DNA of 64,000 bases, taken from Zantedeschia hybrid cultivar (Eukaryota > Streptophyta > Magnoliopsida > Alismatales > Araceae). Positions 9,801 through 18,870 of the stretch are shown here, piece by piece. The stretch is from contig JARZZO010000002.1 of assembly GCA_030544215.1 (NCBI GenBank), positions 29,449,395-29,513,394 of the forward strand. Reading direction: 5' to 3'. The notes under the pieces are model-generated. The model saw only the letters and a program-made list of their open reading frames with translations, was not told the origin of the DNA and searched no databases. Position 1 is the first letter of the stretch. Each line of letters starts with the position of its first letter. Made by a program: the position numbers and the translations under genes.

Positions 9801-11266
9801 CTTTGGTACTGCTGATTCCTCACAAACTGGGGCGAGTTATTGTTCATAGTACTGACCTGCTCATGAGAGAGCGTGCCCTCAGTAGTTGGACCTGAGCTAG
9901 GAGAATTCGGCACTGCAGGCTTCCGAGGTGGAGGCCTGTTAGGTCTGTGAGGATCAAAGACGCTAGAGAACGTAGCGTCCTTGAAAGCATTCTGGCAGTA
10001 CCGTGCTCTTTCATAGAGCTCTGCCATATTAGTTAAATTGTTCAAGGAGAGGACTAGCTTGAACTGGGGAGTGGCGTTAGAAATTAATATTTTCACTTGT
10101 TCAGATTCAGACAAGTGATCTTTCACTTTTTCAGCCAGACCCCGCCACCTGTCAGCAAAACTGACAAACTCCTCGTCCGGTTTCATCTTTTCTGCAATAA
10201 GGTCCGTGATAGACAAGGAGGGTGCAACTCTGTCCTGGTATCGTTGGATAAATTTACGTGAAACGATACCGTAATCCTCTACTTCTGAGGGTTCAAGAGA
10301 AAAGAACCACTCGAGGGCTGGTCCCTCTAGGGATCTCCTGAACAAGAAAGCTAATGACCTCTTATCATTCTGCCAGAAAGAGGATTCGTACATGAACTCC
10401 TTCAGGTGCGTGAAGGGGTTACCAGTACCGTTATACTTTCGATACACTGGCATTTCAGAGGGTGGCAGATGAAACACTGGCAGGCTCGGTAAATTAATTT
10501 CTGGCACAGCTTTAACCCCCATCATCTTCTGGAGATTGTTAAACTGCTCGTCCATGCGTTCCATCTTGGCCAGCAACGTCTGCGTGGTTAGATCTGCCTG
10601 GGGAGGAGGAGGAGGAGGAAGTAATTGATAGGCCTGCTGCCTAGAGTACGTTGGACAAGGAGGATAATAAGGATGAGGTCCGGCAGAGCTTCCGCCATGC
10701 CCAAGGGCATTTTGATAGATGGGCGTCTGCGGTCTAGCCGGTGGCCGGGATGAAGAAAGTTGTGGCCCAGTTGGCCGAGAAGTAAGATGAAGGCCTTCCA
10801 TGGCCTGTTGGATATGCGGAGGAGGAGGAAGAGGTTGTTGAGGAACAACGGGGGGAGCCACAGGGTTCGGCTCGGCAGGCTGCATGGGTGCCTTCCCCTT
10901 CAAGATAGACTGGATCGCCTCGAACTGCTGAGGGTCCAATCGGGAGGCAAGAACTCCCAGAGCATTGACAAGATCCATAGGATCGGAGGGTGATGGATCA
11001 TGCTGATTCATGTCCCCCTCAAGGTCAGGATTGGGAATCGCATATTCATGCGGAGGAAGATCAGGATATCGATCCTGTGGATGAAAGAGTGGGGTCCGGA
11101 CATTCCCATCTTGCCGATATGGAATGGGGACGGAATTATGGGAGGCATCAGCATCTCTCCCGTTCTCGTAGTTGAAATCTGAATTGCGAGGGGCATTAGC
11201 ATCTCCCTCGTAGTTGATAATGGCGTCTTGGGCCATACTCAAATCTCTGCCTGATCGCAGCAACAT
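6572..11266 (-). CDS. gag-pro: Gag-protease polyprotein of Tat copy A with G-patch
   Basis: I chose the ATG at 11266 over the upstream in-frame ATG at 11323 because the start MLLRSGRDLSMA is shared with copy B at 16265. The frame of about 1564 codons has no stop. The retrotransposon Gag core covers about residues 258-425 and builds the particle. A Gln-rich tract (about 480-590) precedes a CX2HX4HX4C zinc knuckle near 615-628. A Pro-rich tract at about 740-890 contains repeats of PSRPLLRVPFPTSP. Aspartic protease has its VDTGASINVLP site near 1020, and a G-patch (NGYEPGKGLG) lies near 1193. The last 70 or so codons run past the A8 run, in a different frame from pol, and have weaker support as coding sequence. 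Confidence 0.92.
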   Translation of the reverse strand: MLLRSGRDLSMAQDAIINYEGDANAPRNSDFNYENGRDADASHNSVPIPYRQDGNVRTPLFHPQDRYPDLPPHEYAIPNPDLEGDMNQHDPSPSDPMDLVNALGVLASRLDPQQFEAIQSILKGKAPMQPAEPNPVAPPVVPQQPLPPPPHIQQAMEGLHLTSRPTGPQLSSSRPPARPQTPIYQNALGHGGSSAGPHPYYPPCPTYSRQQAYQLLPPPPPPQADLTTQTLLAKMERMDEQFNNLQKMMGVKAVPEINLPSLPVFHLPPSEMPVYRKYNGTGNPFTHLKEFMYESSFWQNDKRSLAFLFRRSLEGPALEWFFSLEPSEVEDYGIVSRKFIQRYQDRVAPSLSITDLIAEKMKPDEEFVSFADRWRGLAEKVKDHLSESEQVKILISNATPQFKLVLSLNNLTNMAELYERARYCQNAFKDATFSSVFDPHRPNRPPPRKPAVPNSPSSGPTTEGTLSHEQVSTMNNNSPQFVRNQQYQRPPQPSQQGYRQQQNPHYQQQYQRPQQPNQNQNQLQQQPQRQQQYQQPHQQQQQQPQYQPRAPPAYHNVPPPGDYNQQRRPPGPKRAEYPALPESLADIFSALMAANALALPREKAVWPQNADTSRYCYFHRQPGHTIDTCFQFRDYIHDLNEQGGIDWEEMKKYITALKARRPQQQQQQARPPAQAVAPPNMGIVQNPLPEHQNQNQVAPILTNSQSEAGRGQQWRIEDSSSLCSTGHTQSTAERPSRRTIHIPRPQPVTITPIPTPTYHSPAPNNPLPLPPFLRPITPRTTTPPSYNPPQTNNAPLLPSRPLLRVPFPTSPATNTTHTDIPLPSRPLLRVPFPTSPTTYPSTIQPSRPLIRTAPSPPSPTPSPTYQPSAPSNSAVLKVSPGSSTVEEHALWSGRIFNKVFPQSTVRDGPSQPTEEAHNEESAPGTQYDLLKHLDRTPARITILELIKRSKIHQEALMEYLQKVMVNEDVPVEKIAALLVPQGDQPSITFHTSELAPPAARSMALSITVNICKKAVDACLVDTGASINVLPPKTLELCGVPKEKWLPSPISVTAYDNSTRSPLGMVYLKVELGPVSHAEVEFHILEIDPSINAILGRPYIKTLEAIPSTNHQCLKFPYKGRIIKVTSMPILAAAHSLNIKSAVLPGRQPFLSVLQVYRPVADPLKAATISPYPLDAIKRGKCMSTPGWRIMMKNGYEPGKGLGTQLQGRTTPVKNHRAAPGSGLGYRPIKLKQDPVQKAEIKEGPKIWEAMSTPPKEGREPLTWTLCTHFVKGPILSYDNTVVITSCFDFHDIYGRDLARHCSELLTYQSLEALRPMKRRKFHDPECEWYRWFDLRDLYIALNRLFLDPAEPKWPPQIDELIESPGAIFDKRILLSEETDEGEPDDPYEAGYTTDLLWRGTYPSYVFMLHTLFRTLLLTPTWSRVIIEDIPRAPPVMITLSPRDIIPQPPLDLERLYDLIWDILLYDPPNPLALVPIPPSDSPPIFIHSCFMFNSFIFQKKRQFGNKFFPNPRRGNILLVRLHPTARVLRSRFSSRFTLSLPSGGFSCISTCIPGFSSCFIFVRL
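6767..6774 (-). other. A8 run at the gag-protease / pol frame change
   Basis: On the coding strand a run of eight A residues (TTTTCC before it, CGCC after it) marks where homology to pol moves to the +1 frame. In copy B the same place has nine A (31772-31780), giving the other out-of-frame phase. A seven-A run would fuse the frames. This is a candidate slippage or frameshift site, or a homopolymer length change acquired independently in each copy. Confidence 0.55.
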
Positions 11267-11761
11267 TATATTAGATTCCTTTTCAAAGAAATTAATCAAA
11301 CAAGTTGTGCAGAGATTAATCAAACAAGTGGATGCTTAACGTGATTTCATGATTCCTTGTTGAGTTATTTGAATTGGATTAAACCATAATTTCGCTCAGG
11401 GAAGGATCCTAGTTTCGGTTTGATTTCCACCGTTATTCTCTAAGGTTTTTCTCTCACAACGCTCTCGGAATCTAGCCGGGACTTCAATTGGTACAACCAG
11501 CGCGATGATCAAGGAGGAATACCTTGATTTTGGGGACTTATGGAGGTCTCAACGTCAACTTCTCTAGTCTGATCAAGGGACCAACCCAATCAGAGAGAGT
11601 TGCTAACGTCGAGTAATATGTTCCTAAGAAAAGGAGGGTTTTAGCCTCAATGCGTATGCCCTACGACCTGGATGGCCTCTAATGCTTAATAGAGTGATGT
11701 GTAGCTAGCACTCAACACAGAAATCTGGAAACTGAAAAATAATTAAGAAACTGTCTGAATC

Positions 11762-12008
11762 GCGTCGATGATAGTCGACGCTATTCAGAACAGAACTTAA
11801 TACTTTCGCAGAGAACAGATGCAAACAGCAGAGAAAACCTGGAAAATAACTAAAAACTGTCTGAATCGCGTCGATTATGGTCGACGCTATTCAACACAGA
11901 AGTTAATTATTTCACAGGAACAGATGTAAACGACAGAGAGAATCTGGAGGCTAAAAGGCGTCCAGTTGTGCTGACGCGGTTTTGAAACGCGTCGCTGTTC
12001 CTGGACGC
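11762..12008. repeat. Cluster of four GCGTC-N10-GACGC dyads, leader of copy A
   Basis: Core positions are 11762-11781, 11868-11887, 11958-11977 and 11989-12008. Each has exactly 10 nt between the inverted pentamers and outer arms close to TGAAT or TAAAA. The first two have similar centres (GATGATAGTC, GATTATGGTC); the other two are unrelated to these. Confidence 0.85.
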
Positions 12009-12277
12009 TTTTTAGTTCGCAGAAACAGATTTCCAGAAGGATTTTCTGGGTCGAATCCTCCTTAAACAGGGAAAAATGCGATAAATAATCAACTCATGCA
12101 AAGATTTTTAGTTCCAGATTTTAAACAGGATGATTTACTATCTAAACAACTAAGAAATCACACAATCACACAGCATTTTATCACCAAAAACAGCTTTTTA
12201 AACTAATCAAAGGGGAGGCAAGATCTTGCCACTGGGGTGTGCACGTGGTGCACGAGGGAAATTAAACAAACTAAACA

Positions 12278-12310
12278 CTCACCAATTGGTGAGGACGTGT
12301 CGAAAGACAC
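12278..12310 (-). other. Palindrome and small hairpin downstream of the PBS, copy A
   Basis: CTCACCAATTGGTGAG (12278-12293) is a perfect 16-bp palindrome, and the next bases form GTGTC-loop-GACAC (12297-12310). Copy B keeps both: GTGTCTCTCGACAC at 15319-15332 and a slightly decayed palindrome at 15336-15351. Such structures near a PBS could serve RNA dimerisation or packaging; that role is inference. Confidence 0.5.
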
Positions 12311-12380
12311 AAGTGGTGCACCGTGGGTGCCCGGTATGATAATAGCAAGAACAAAAGAAATTAAAAGACGGCGAGACCAA

Positions 12381-12398
12381 GTCCCACCGTGATCGCCA
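12381..12398 (-). other. Primer binding site of Tat copy A
   Basis: TGGCGATCACGGTGGGAC begins 7 nt after the LTR end and starts with the TGG expected to pair with a tRNA CCA end. Copy B has the same site with one change at 15234-15251. I have not assigned the tRNA. Confidence 0.7.
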
Positions 12399-13134
12399 AA
12401 AGAGCTGTACGTGCTGAAAATTTGCTCGTGTGATTAATGTGAAAAATTAGGTTGTTTAGAGTAAATTAACCTATTAAAAAAAATGCAACTAAGGTGCTTG
12501 TGATCGCCAGAAACTTTTAACTAAAAAGCTTCAAAAGAGTTTGATCGCTTACCTGTTTAAACGCGGAAGAATGAATCCTTGGTTCCCCTCCTTCAGCCGG
12601 CTGAAGAAAGAGAGCCTCTTTATTCTTTCGTTCTTGCTATTGAATGTTGAGGATCGTCCAGAAGTGCTCCTGGCTTCGTGCTTGATTTCCCTCTTTTTGT
12701 TTCTTGTTGTTGTTGTTGGATGCAGCAGAGACAGAGAAACAGAAAAATAAAGAAGAAATAGTGATGAGAATCTAAATAGAAATAATATCAAAGCTAACTA
12801 TGATTATGAAAATGCTTAAAACAGCAACTCACTTGTTTTAAATGGCTTTAAAACCCCTTAAGAACAGATGGTTTTGGAAAGTTAATGAGGTGGTGTGTGT
12901 TGCATGCAGTGAGTATGAGAGAACGAAACTAAAGAATGAAGATGAAATTATAATATGAAAAACTTATGCCCAGTTGGAGAAGCCTTTGAAGAATGAAGAT
13001 CTTGAAGAAGGATGCCGACTTCTGGAAATCGCAGCGCTCCGGCGTGGTTGCTCCAATCTTCAAATCGCTATAACGCTGAAGCTCAATAATTCTCTCTCTC
13101 TTTCCCTTTTTTTTTAACTCCTTGAGATGCAAGG

Positions 13135-13143
13135 TATTTATAG
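13135..13143 (-). promoter_or_regulatory. TATA box in the 5' LTR of copy A
   Basis: CTATAAATA on the minus strand sits in the sequence GCCTATAAATACC, conserved in the LTRs of copy B. It is the likely Pol II promoter of copy A and lies about 100-400 bp downstream of the four dyads. Confidence 0.75.
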
Positions 13144-13247
13144 GCATTTTCTGCGTTCGCGATTAACATAGAAAAATCTCAGATTTATCCACCTTAATCG
13201 ACAGATAATCACTGATTAATTCATCTTTATCTGTAATTATCTAAAAC

Positions 13248-13532
13248 GCGTCCACCTTGGCTGACGCCTTTCAGATTAAATTAAGATAAGGATAAATATC
13301 CGGGAAAACTTATCTTTATCTTTATTAGATAAAACGCGTCCACGTGTGTAGACGTCTTTTACCCTAATTAAGATAAGGATAAACATCCGGAAGAGAAGTT
13401 AAAACAGCTTAGGAAACTTAAAACGCGTCGTTCTTCACAGACGCCTTTTAGCCAATAAATCAATTAATTAAAATTCAAATTTAAACGTTAAAATAGGAAT
13501 AAACTCTAAATGGCGTCCGCATGGGTCGACGT
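13248..13532. repeat. Cluster of four GCGTC-N10-GACGC dyads upstream of the TATA box, LTR A
   Basis: Cores lie at 13248-13267, 13336-13355, 13425-13444 and 13513-13532, all with 10-nt centres. The flanks of the outer ones match those of dyads in LTR B (for example the AATTACAGATAA flank near 13230 and 14330), but the centres differ. Confidence 0.88.
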
Positions 13533-13727
13533 CTTTTAGACTTCTTCATATTTCAGCAGAAATTTGAGCTAAAATCAATTTAATTGATTAACTTAAACAT
13601 GTCTGTTAAACTCGACACTCAAAAATATCAATAAAAATTAATCAGTGGTTAAACATCAGACCATTCTGAGGCATTATTATATGATATGAAATTTATTCAA
13701 AATGACGTCAAAATTAGCGTGTCTACA

Positions 13728-13912
13728 TTAGATTGTTGATTGATGGGGATGATGGTTCCACTTTTGTAAAACGGTGCGTGGACAAACGAGCTTCGGCTTA
13801 GCACAGAATTACAAGAATCGGTATCTTGACTCATTGATGATGATTTAACCATATTATCCTTGATTAATTTATATTTTATTTTAATTTATATTTTTCTTTT
13901 AGCCCAGCATGC
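13728..13912 (+). mobile_element. Fragment of Tat copy C between the two head-to-head insertions
   Basis: This 185-bp piece matches the internal 3' region of copy B at about 42820-43005 (GATGGTTCCACTTTTGT, TTAGCCCAGCAT). It is the 3' noncoding part of an older plus-strand Tat element, C. C continues at 44816 after copy B. The last five bases, CATGC (13908-13912), are the target duplication of copy B. Confidence 0.85.
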
Positions 13913-14123
13913 TGTAGACACGCTAATTTTGACATCATTTTGAGTAAATTTCATGTCATATAATAATGCCTCAAAATGATCTGATATTTAATCATTAGTT
14001 AATTTTATTAATATTTTTGAATTAATTATCTAAATGACATCGGTCAAACATACATAATTTAAGTTTATTAAAGAAATTCATTTTAACTCAGATTTTTAAT
14101 CAAATATGAAAAGATTCTAAAAG

Positions 14124-14320
14124 ACGTCGATATGTAAATACGCCATTTAGGGTTTTAGTCTTATTTTGATTTTTAATATGATTTTAATTAATTTGTTAAT
14201 AAACTAAAAGATGTCTTCCATGCACGACGCCATTTAGGTTTCCTAAACTGATTCTGTTCCTTCTTTCCGATGTTTATCCTTATCTTAATTAAGCTAAAAG
14301 ATGTCTCCCAGGGGCGACGC
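14124..14320. repeat. Cluster of three dyads upstream of the TATA box, LTR B (5')
   Basis: Cores lie at 14124-14143, 14211-14230 and 14301-14320. Left arms have decayed from GCGTC to ACGTC or ATGTC, and one right arm reads TACGC. The 10-nt spacing is kept. The cluster ends about 120 bp before the TATA box. Confidence 0.85.
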
Positions 14321-14437
14321 GTTTTAGTTAATTACAGATAATGATGAATCAGGCTGTGTTTATCTATTTTTTGGTTGGATTGACTTTAAAGTCCTTCATG
14401 TTAATCTGTAAGTAACCGCGGACGCGTGAACTTAAGC

Positions 14438-14446
14438 CTATAAATA
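14438..14446 (+). promoter_or_regulatory. TATA box of Tat copy B
   Basis: CTATAAATA is in the same context as in LTR A and in the 3' LTR of B (44029-44037). It marks the probable start of the R region about 30 bp downstream. Confidence 0.75.
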
Positions 14447-15233
14447 CCCAAGTCCTTGGCCATTAAAAAGTTAGTGATAATTCTTGAAAGGTGAGTGATA
14501 ATTGGTGATTATTGGAAGGATTTTTTTTGAGAGAGACGTCGTCCAAACATAGAAGGATCAAGGCACTGCTACTACTTCCAAGAGTCTTGAAGCAAGTTTC
14601 ATCCTCTCTTCGTCATTTCTTCGTCCTTTCAAGATCTATTCAAGAACCAAGGCTTTCCAGAGGCCATCCAAATTAGTTCTTAATTAATTTCTGCATATTT
14701 TTCATATTTCCAGCACATCATAATTTCATTACATCACTCCATACAGCACACACACACTAGTATATAATTTCCAATCCATATTTTAAAGGGGTTTCAAAGA
14801 CTACAAACAAATGAGTTTATTTGTTTAGTTGTATGATTAGAATTATTACTAGGATAGATACTACATCTATTTGAGTTCTTATTGTTCTTTCCCTCTTTCT
14901 TTCTTTCCACTTTTTACAAGGTACAAAAGAAGATCAAGAAGAGAGAATCAACAATAAGGAAATCTGGACGATCCTCAAAGTCCGATAAGCATCCAAAGCA
15001 AGAACAAAGTCAAAAGGGCTCTTTTCCTTCAGCCGGTTGAAGGAGGAGAATCAATGACTCCAACATCTCCTAATTCCAAAATAGGTAAGCGATCAGTCTC
15101 TGTCTTTTGGAACTTTTTAGTCAAAAGTTTCTGGCGATCACATTCACTTAGTTCTTAATAGGTTTATTTGTCACATAAACAACATAAATTTTCATGATAA
15201 TTACACACCACTATTTGAGCACTCACAGCTTTT

Positions 15234-15251
15234 TGGCGATCACAGTGGGAC
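15234..15251 (+). other. Primer binding site of Tat copy B
   Basis: TGGCGATCACAGTGGGAC begins 6 nt after the LTR and differs by one base from that of copy A. Confidence 0.7.
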
Positions 15252-15624
15252 TTGGTCTCGCCATCTTTTAATCTTTGTTCTTACTTTTTGTCGATCGGGC
15301 ACTCACGGTGCACCATCTGTGTCTCTCGACACGCCCTCACTAATCGGTGAGTTTTTAGTTCAGTTGTTATTCACACGTGCACCATGTGTACACCCTTGCG
15401 GCAAGATCTTGCCCTCCCCATTTGATAGGTTGAAAGTTGTGATTGTGAAAAGAAGAATGTGTGATTGATTGATATGTTAGTTGTTTACATGATAAAATTA
15501 TCCTGTTAAAAATTGAAATAAAAAAGATTCGCATGAGCCAATTATTTATCGCTTTTATTCTGTTTGTTTGAGGAGGAATCAATCTAGAAATTCCTCCTGA
15601 ATTGTTAATTCTGCGACCTGAAAA

Positions 15625-15764
15625 GCGTCCAGGAGCAGCGACGTGTTTCATACCGTGTCGCCCTACCTAGACTCCTTTCAGGCCAAATTCTCTGTTGTCT
15701 GCTGCCTGAGCTTCTGTGAGAAAAATAAGGTTCAGTTTTGAATAGCGTTGAGGCACAGCGACGC
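15625..15764. repeat. Three GCGTC-N10-GACGC dyads in the leader of copy B
   Basis: The first has intact left and near-intact right cores (GACGT). The second has decayed to GTGTC/GACTC and the third to GCGTT/GACGC. All three keep a 10-nt centre. Confidence 0.75.
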
Positions 15765-16264
15765 GATGCAGGCAGTTTCTTATTTTTTTTCTTCAATTCT
15801 CATATTTCTGATCAGCTTGCTACTACACATTACATAATAAGCATTAGAGACCACCCCGGCCACAGGTCATACGCACTGGGGCTAACACCCCCCTTTTCTC
15901 ATAGGAACACCTTTCTTTACGTCTTCACCTCTCTCTGATTGGGTCGGTCCCTCGATCAGACTAGAGTGGTTGGCGTTAAAGACCTCCGTAAGTCCCCAAA
16001 ATCAAGGTATTCCTCCTTGTTCATCGGGCTGGTTATACCAATCAAAGTCTTGGTTAGATTTTCATAACGTAGTGAGAGAAAGCCATAGAGTATAACGGTG
16101 GAAATTGAACTGAAACTAGGATCCTACCCCTTGAGTGAATTTGTGATTAATTGAATCCAAATAACCCAATAAGGAATCCTAAAATAACGTTAAACATCCA
16201 CTTGTATGCTTAATCTCTATACAACTTGTTTGCAAATCTTTGAAAAAAAACAAAATCTGACATC

Positions 16265-18870
16265 ATGTTACTTCGATCAGGTAGGGATTTGAGCATGGCT
16301 TCAGGAGTTATGGTCAACTATGAGGGAGATACTAATGTCCCTCTTGAATCTAATTATCACTATGAAAATGGGGGAGATGCTAATGCCCCCCATGATCCTC
16401 ATTCTTATCCATCTGAACATGAGGGAAATCTTCATATCCCTCCTCCTTTTGTCCATGATCAACACAATTCTAGTGCTGATCTTCCTCCGCACGTGCATGT
16501 GGTTTCTAATCCTACCTTTGAGGGCACCATGAACCCGAATGAACCCTCATCATCCAATCCCTCCAATCTAGTCAATGCTCTGGGAGTTCTGGCCTCTCAT
16601 TTGGATCCTCACCAGCTCGAGGCGATCCAGTCTATTTTGAAAGGGAAGACGCCCATGCAGTATACCGAGCCAAATCTTGCGGCTCCCCCTATTATTCCTC
16701 AACCACCTCCCCATCATGCTTCATTCATTCATCAGGCCATGGAAGGCCTTTAGGTTTCAACTTCTCGGCCAGTTGGGCAACAACTGTCCTCCTCAAGGCA
16801 ACCGGTTAGACTGCCTACGCCAACTTACCAAAATGCCATCGGGCATGGCGGAAGCGCTGCCAGACCTCAACCTTATTGTCCCCCTTGCCCCACATACTCT
16901 AGGCAACAGGCCTATCATGTACCTCCACCTCCCCCTCCTCCAGCCGATCCGACGACTCAAGCTCTGCTCGCGAAGATGGAGCGTATGGATGAGCAGTTCA
17001 ATAATTTTCAGAAAATGATGGGAGTTAAAGCTGCACCTGAGATTAACCTGCCAAGTCTACCCGTGTTCTATTTGCCGCCCTTCAAAATGCTAGTGTACCG
17101 AAAGTACAATGGTACTGGTAACCCCTTCACTCATTTGAAGGAGATCATGTACAAGTCATCTTTCCGGCAAAACGACAAGAGGTCGTTGGCATTTTTGTTC
17201 AAGAAATCCTTGGAGGGACCAGCCCTCGAATGGTCCTTTTCCTTAGAGCCATCCGAAGTAGAGGACTATGGTATCGTATCACGAAAATTCATTCAACGGT
17301 ACCAGGATAGAGTTTCACCCTCTCTATCCATTACTGACCTAATAGCAGAAAAAATGAAGCCCGACGAGAAATTAGTCAGTTTTGCTAATAGATGTAGGGA
17401 CATGGTAGAAAAAGTTAAAGATCATCTGTCTGAGTCCGAACAAGTAAAGATGTTGATTTTCAATGCTACACCTCAGTTTAAGCTAGTCCTCACCCTGAAC
17501 AACTTGACCAGCATGGCAGAGCTCTATGAAAGGGCGCATTACTGTCAAAACACTTTCAAGGATGCTACGTTCTCTAGCGTCTTTGATCCTCACCGACTTA
17601 GCAGGCCTCCACCTCGGAAGCCAGCCGTATCAAATTCTTCTAGTACGGGTCCAACAACTGAGGGCACGCTCTCTCATAAGCAGATTAGCACCATGAACAA
17701 CAATCAGCCCCAGTTCGTGAGGAGCCAGCCACCATCACAGTTCGCAGGCCAAAGGCCACCGAACTAGCAGGGTTACAGACAACAGCAACCGCAGTATCAG
17801 CAACCCTAGCAGCCAAATTCACAATATCAACAGCCACAGTACCAGCGGCCACAACAGCCGAAACAGCAGCCACAGCGGTAGTTACAGTACCAACCCCAAC
17901 AACAACAACAGTACCAGCCGCGCCAATTGCCGACATACCATAATGTACCTCCTCATGTTGATTATAACCAGCAGAGGAAGCCTTCAGGCCCGAAAAGGGC
18001 AGAATATCCAGTCCTTCCATAATCCTTGTCAAATATCTTCAATGCTTTGATGGCAGCCAATGCCTTGATTTTGCCAAGAGAAAAAACAGTTTAGCCCCAA
18101 AATGTCGACACTTCCAGGTATTGTTACTTCCATACACAATTTGGACACACAATAGATGCCTGCTTCCAATTTCGAGATTATATCCATGATCTCAATGACC
18201 AGGGAGGCATTGATTGGAAAGAAATGAGGAAGTATATATCCACCTTGAAGGCGAGAAGGCCCCAACAACAACAACAGCAACCCCAACAACGGCAACAACC
18301 AAAAGCGCCGGCACAGGCGGCAGCACCTCCAAACATGGGTATAATGCAGAACCCACTTCCGGAACACTAGCACCAGAATCAAGTTTCCCCCATTTTAACA
18401 AATAGTCAGTCTGAGGCTAATCGAGGGAAACAGTGGAAGATAGAGGACTCTTCCTCTATTTATTCAACGGGTCACACTCCGAGCACCGCTGAGCAACCAC
18501 CACGCCGCACCCTCCACGTACCTAAACCACAACCCGTTACCATCACACCAGTACCAACACCTGCATACCATTTACCCTCGCCCATTAACCCATCACCACC
18601 GCCCGCTTTCCTTAAACCCATTACCCCCCACGCCACCACACCTCCATCAAACAACCTACCGCAAGCTAATTACGCACCCCTCATGCCATCCCCACATCGT
18701 CTACTACCACCAACGCCTACCCAAATACCATAAAACCATCCAAACCATTACTCCGTGTACCATTCCCCACTTCAACTATGCCAACCACTTACCACGCCAC
18801 TATCCAACCCTCTAAACCCCTCATTTGCACCATGCCATTATCAACTAACCCCACGCCATCACCCGTATAT
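16265..18870 (+). pseudogene. gag: Gag of Tat copy B, 5' part, degenerate
   Basis: The start MLLRSGRDLSMA and the Gag core (about 16976-17600, INLPSLPVF to LYERAHYCQN) match copy A. There is a stop at 16751-16753, a frame change before 16976, a stop at 17765-17767 and several more in the Gln- and Pro-rich regions. The zinc-knuckle region near 18120-18165 is still recognisable. The frame is cut at 18871 by Athila and resumes at 30167. It cannot make a full Gag. Confidence 0.9.

Larger units (their letters stand above)
11267..12405 (-). other. 5' leader of Tat copy A
   Basis: This untranslated leader lies between the 5' LTR and gag. It holds the primer binding site (12398-12381), a GTGTC/GACAC hairpin (12297-12310), a 16-bp palindrome (12278-12293) and four GCGTC-N10-GACGC dyads (11762-12008). 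The 11430-11700 part is alignable with 15890-16140 of copy B. No conserved upstream reading frame was seen. Confidence 0.75.
1..13727 (-). mobile_element. Tat-lineage Ty3/Gypsy retrotransposon, copy A (3' end beyond left edge)
   Basis: The element reads leftwards: 5' LTR (13727-12406), primer binding site, leader, gag-protease, pol with two RNase H domains and integrase, a noncoding stretch, then an antisense PMD gene cut by the window edge. The second RNase H and the CHHC gag knuckle place it in the Tat lineage. Its long frames contain no stop codons, unlike the related copy B. The right-hand target duplication would be TTAGA (13728-13732); the left copy and the 3' LTR lie outside the window. 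It is inserted in the 3' noncoding region of a third copy, C, because the bases right of 13727 match an internal region of B at about 42820-43000. Confidence 0.9.
12406..13727 (-). repeat. 5' LTR of Tat copy A (about 1322 bp)
   Basis: On the minus strand it starts TGTAGACACGCTAATTTTGA (13727) and ends GTACA (12406), so it has the TG...CA ends of an LTR. It carries four dyads, a TATA box at 13135-13143 and a CAG|GTAAGCGATC splice-donor-like site near 12554-12545. It aligns along its length with the LTRs of copies B and C. Confidence 0.9.
13913..15227 (+). repeat. 5' LTR of Tat copy B
   Basis: It has TG...CA ends, three dyads (14124-14320), a TATA box at 14438-14446 and an ATAG|GTAAGC donor-like site at 15082-15090. 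It pairs with the 3' LTR at 43513-44815 along its whole length. Confidence 0.92.
15228..16264 (+). other. 5' leader of Tat copy B
   Basis: This untranslated leader contains the PBS, the GTGTCTCTCGACAC hairpin (15319-15332), the decayed palindrome (15336-15351) and three dyads (15625-15644, 15655-15674, 15745-15764). A pyrimidine-rich stretch ending in CTGATCAG near 15814 could be a splice acceptor. No conserved upstream ORF was seen. Confidence 0.65.

Noticed and set aside
8754..10993. Plus-strand ORFs opposite Tat gag
   Set aside because: They are antisense shadows of Pro- and Gln-rich coding sequence without recognisable domains.
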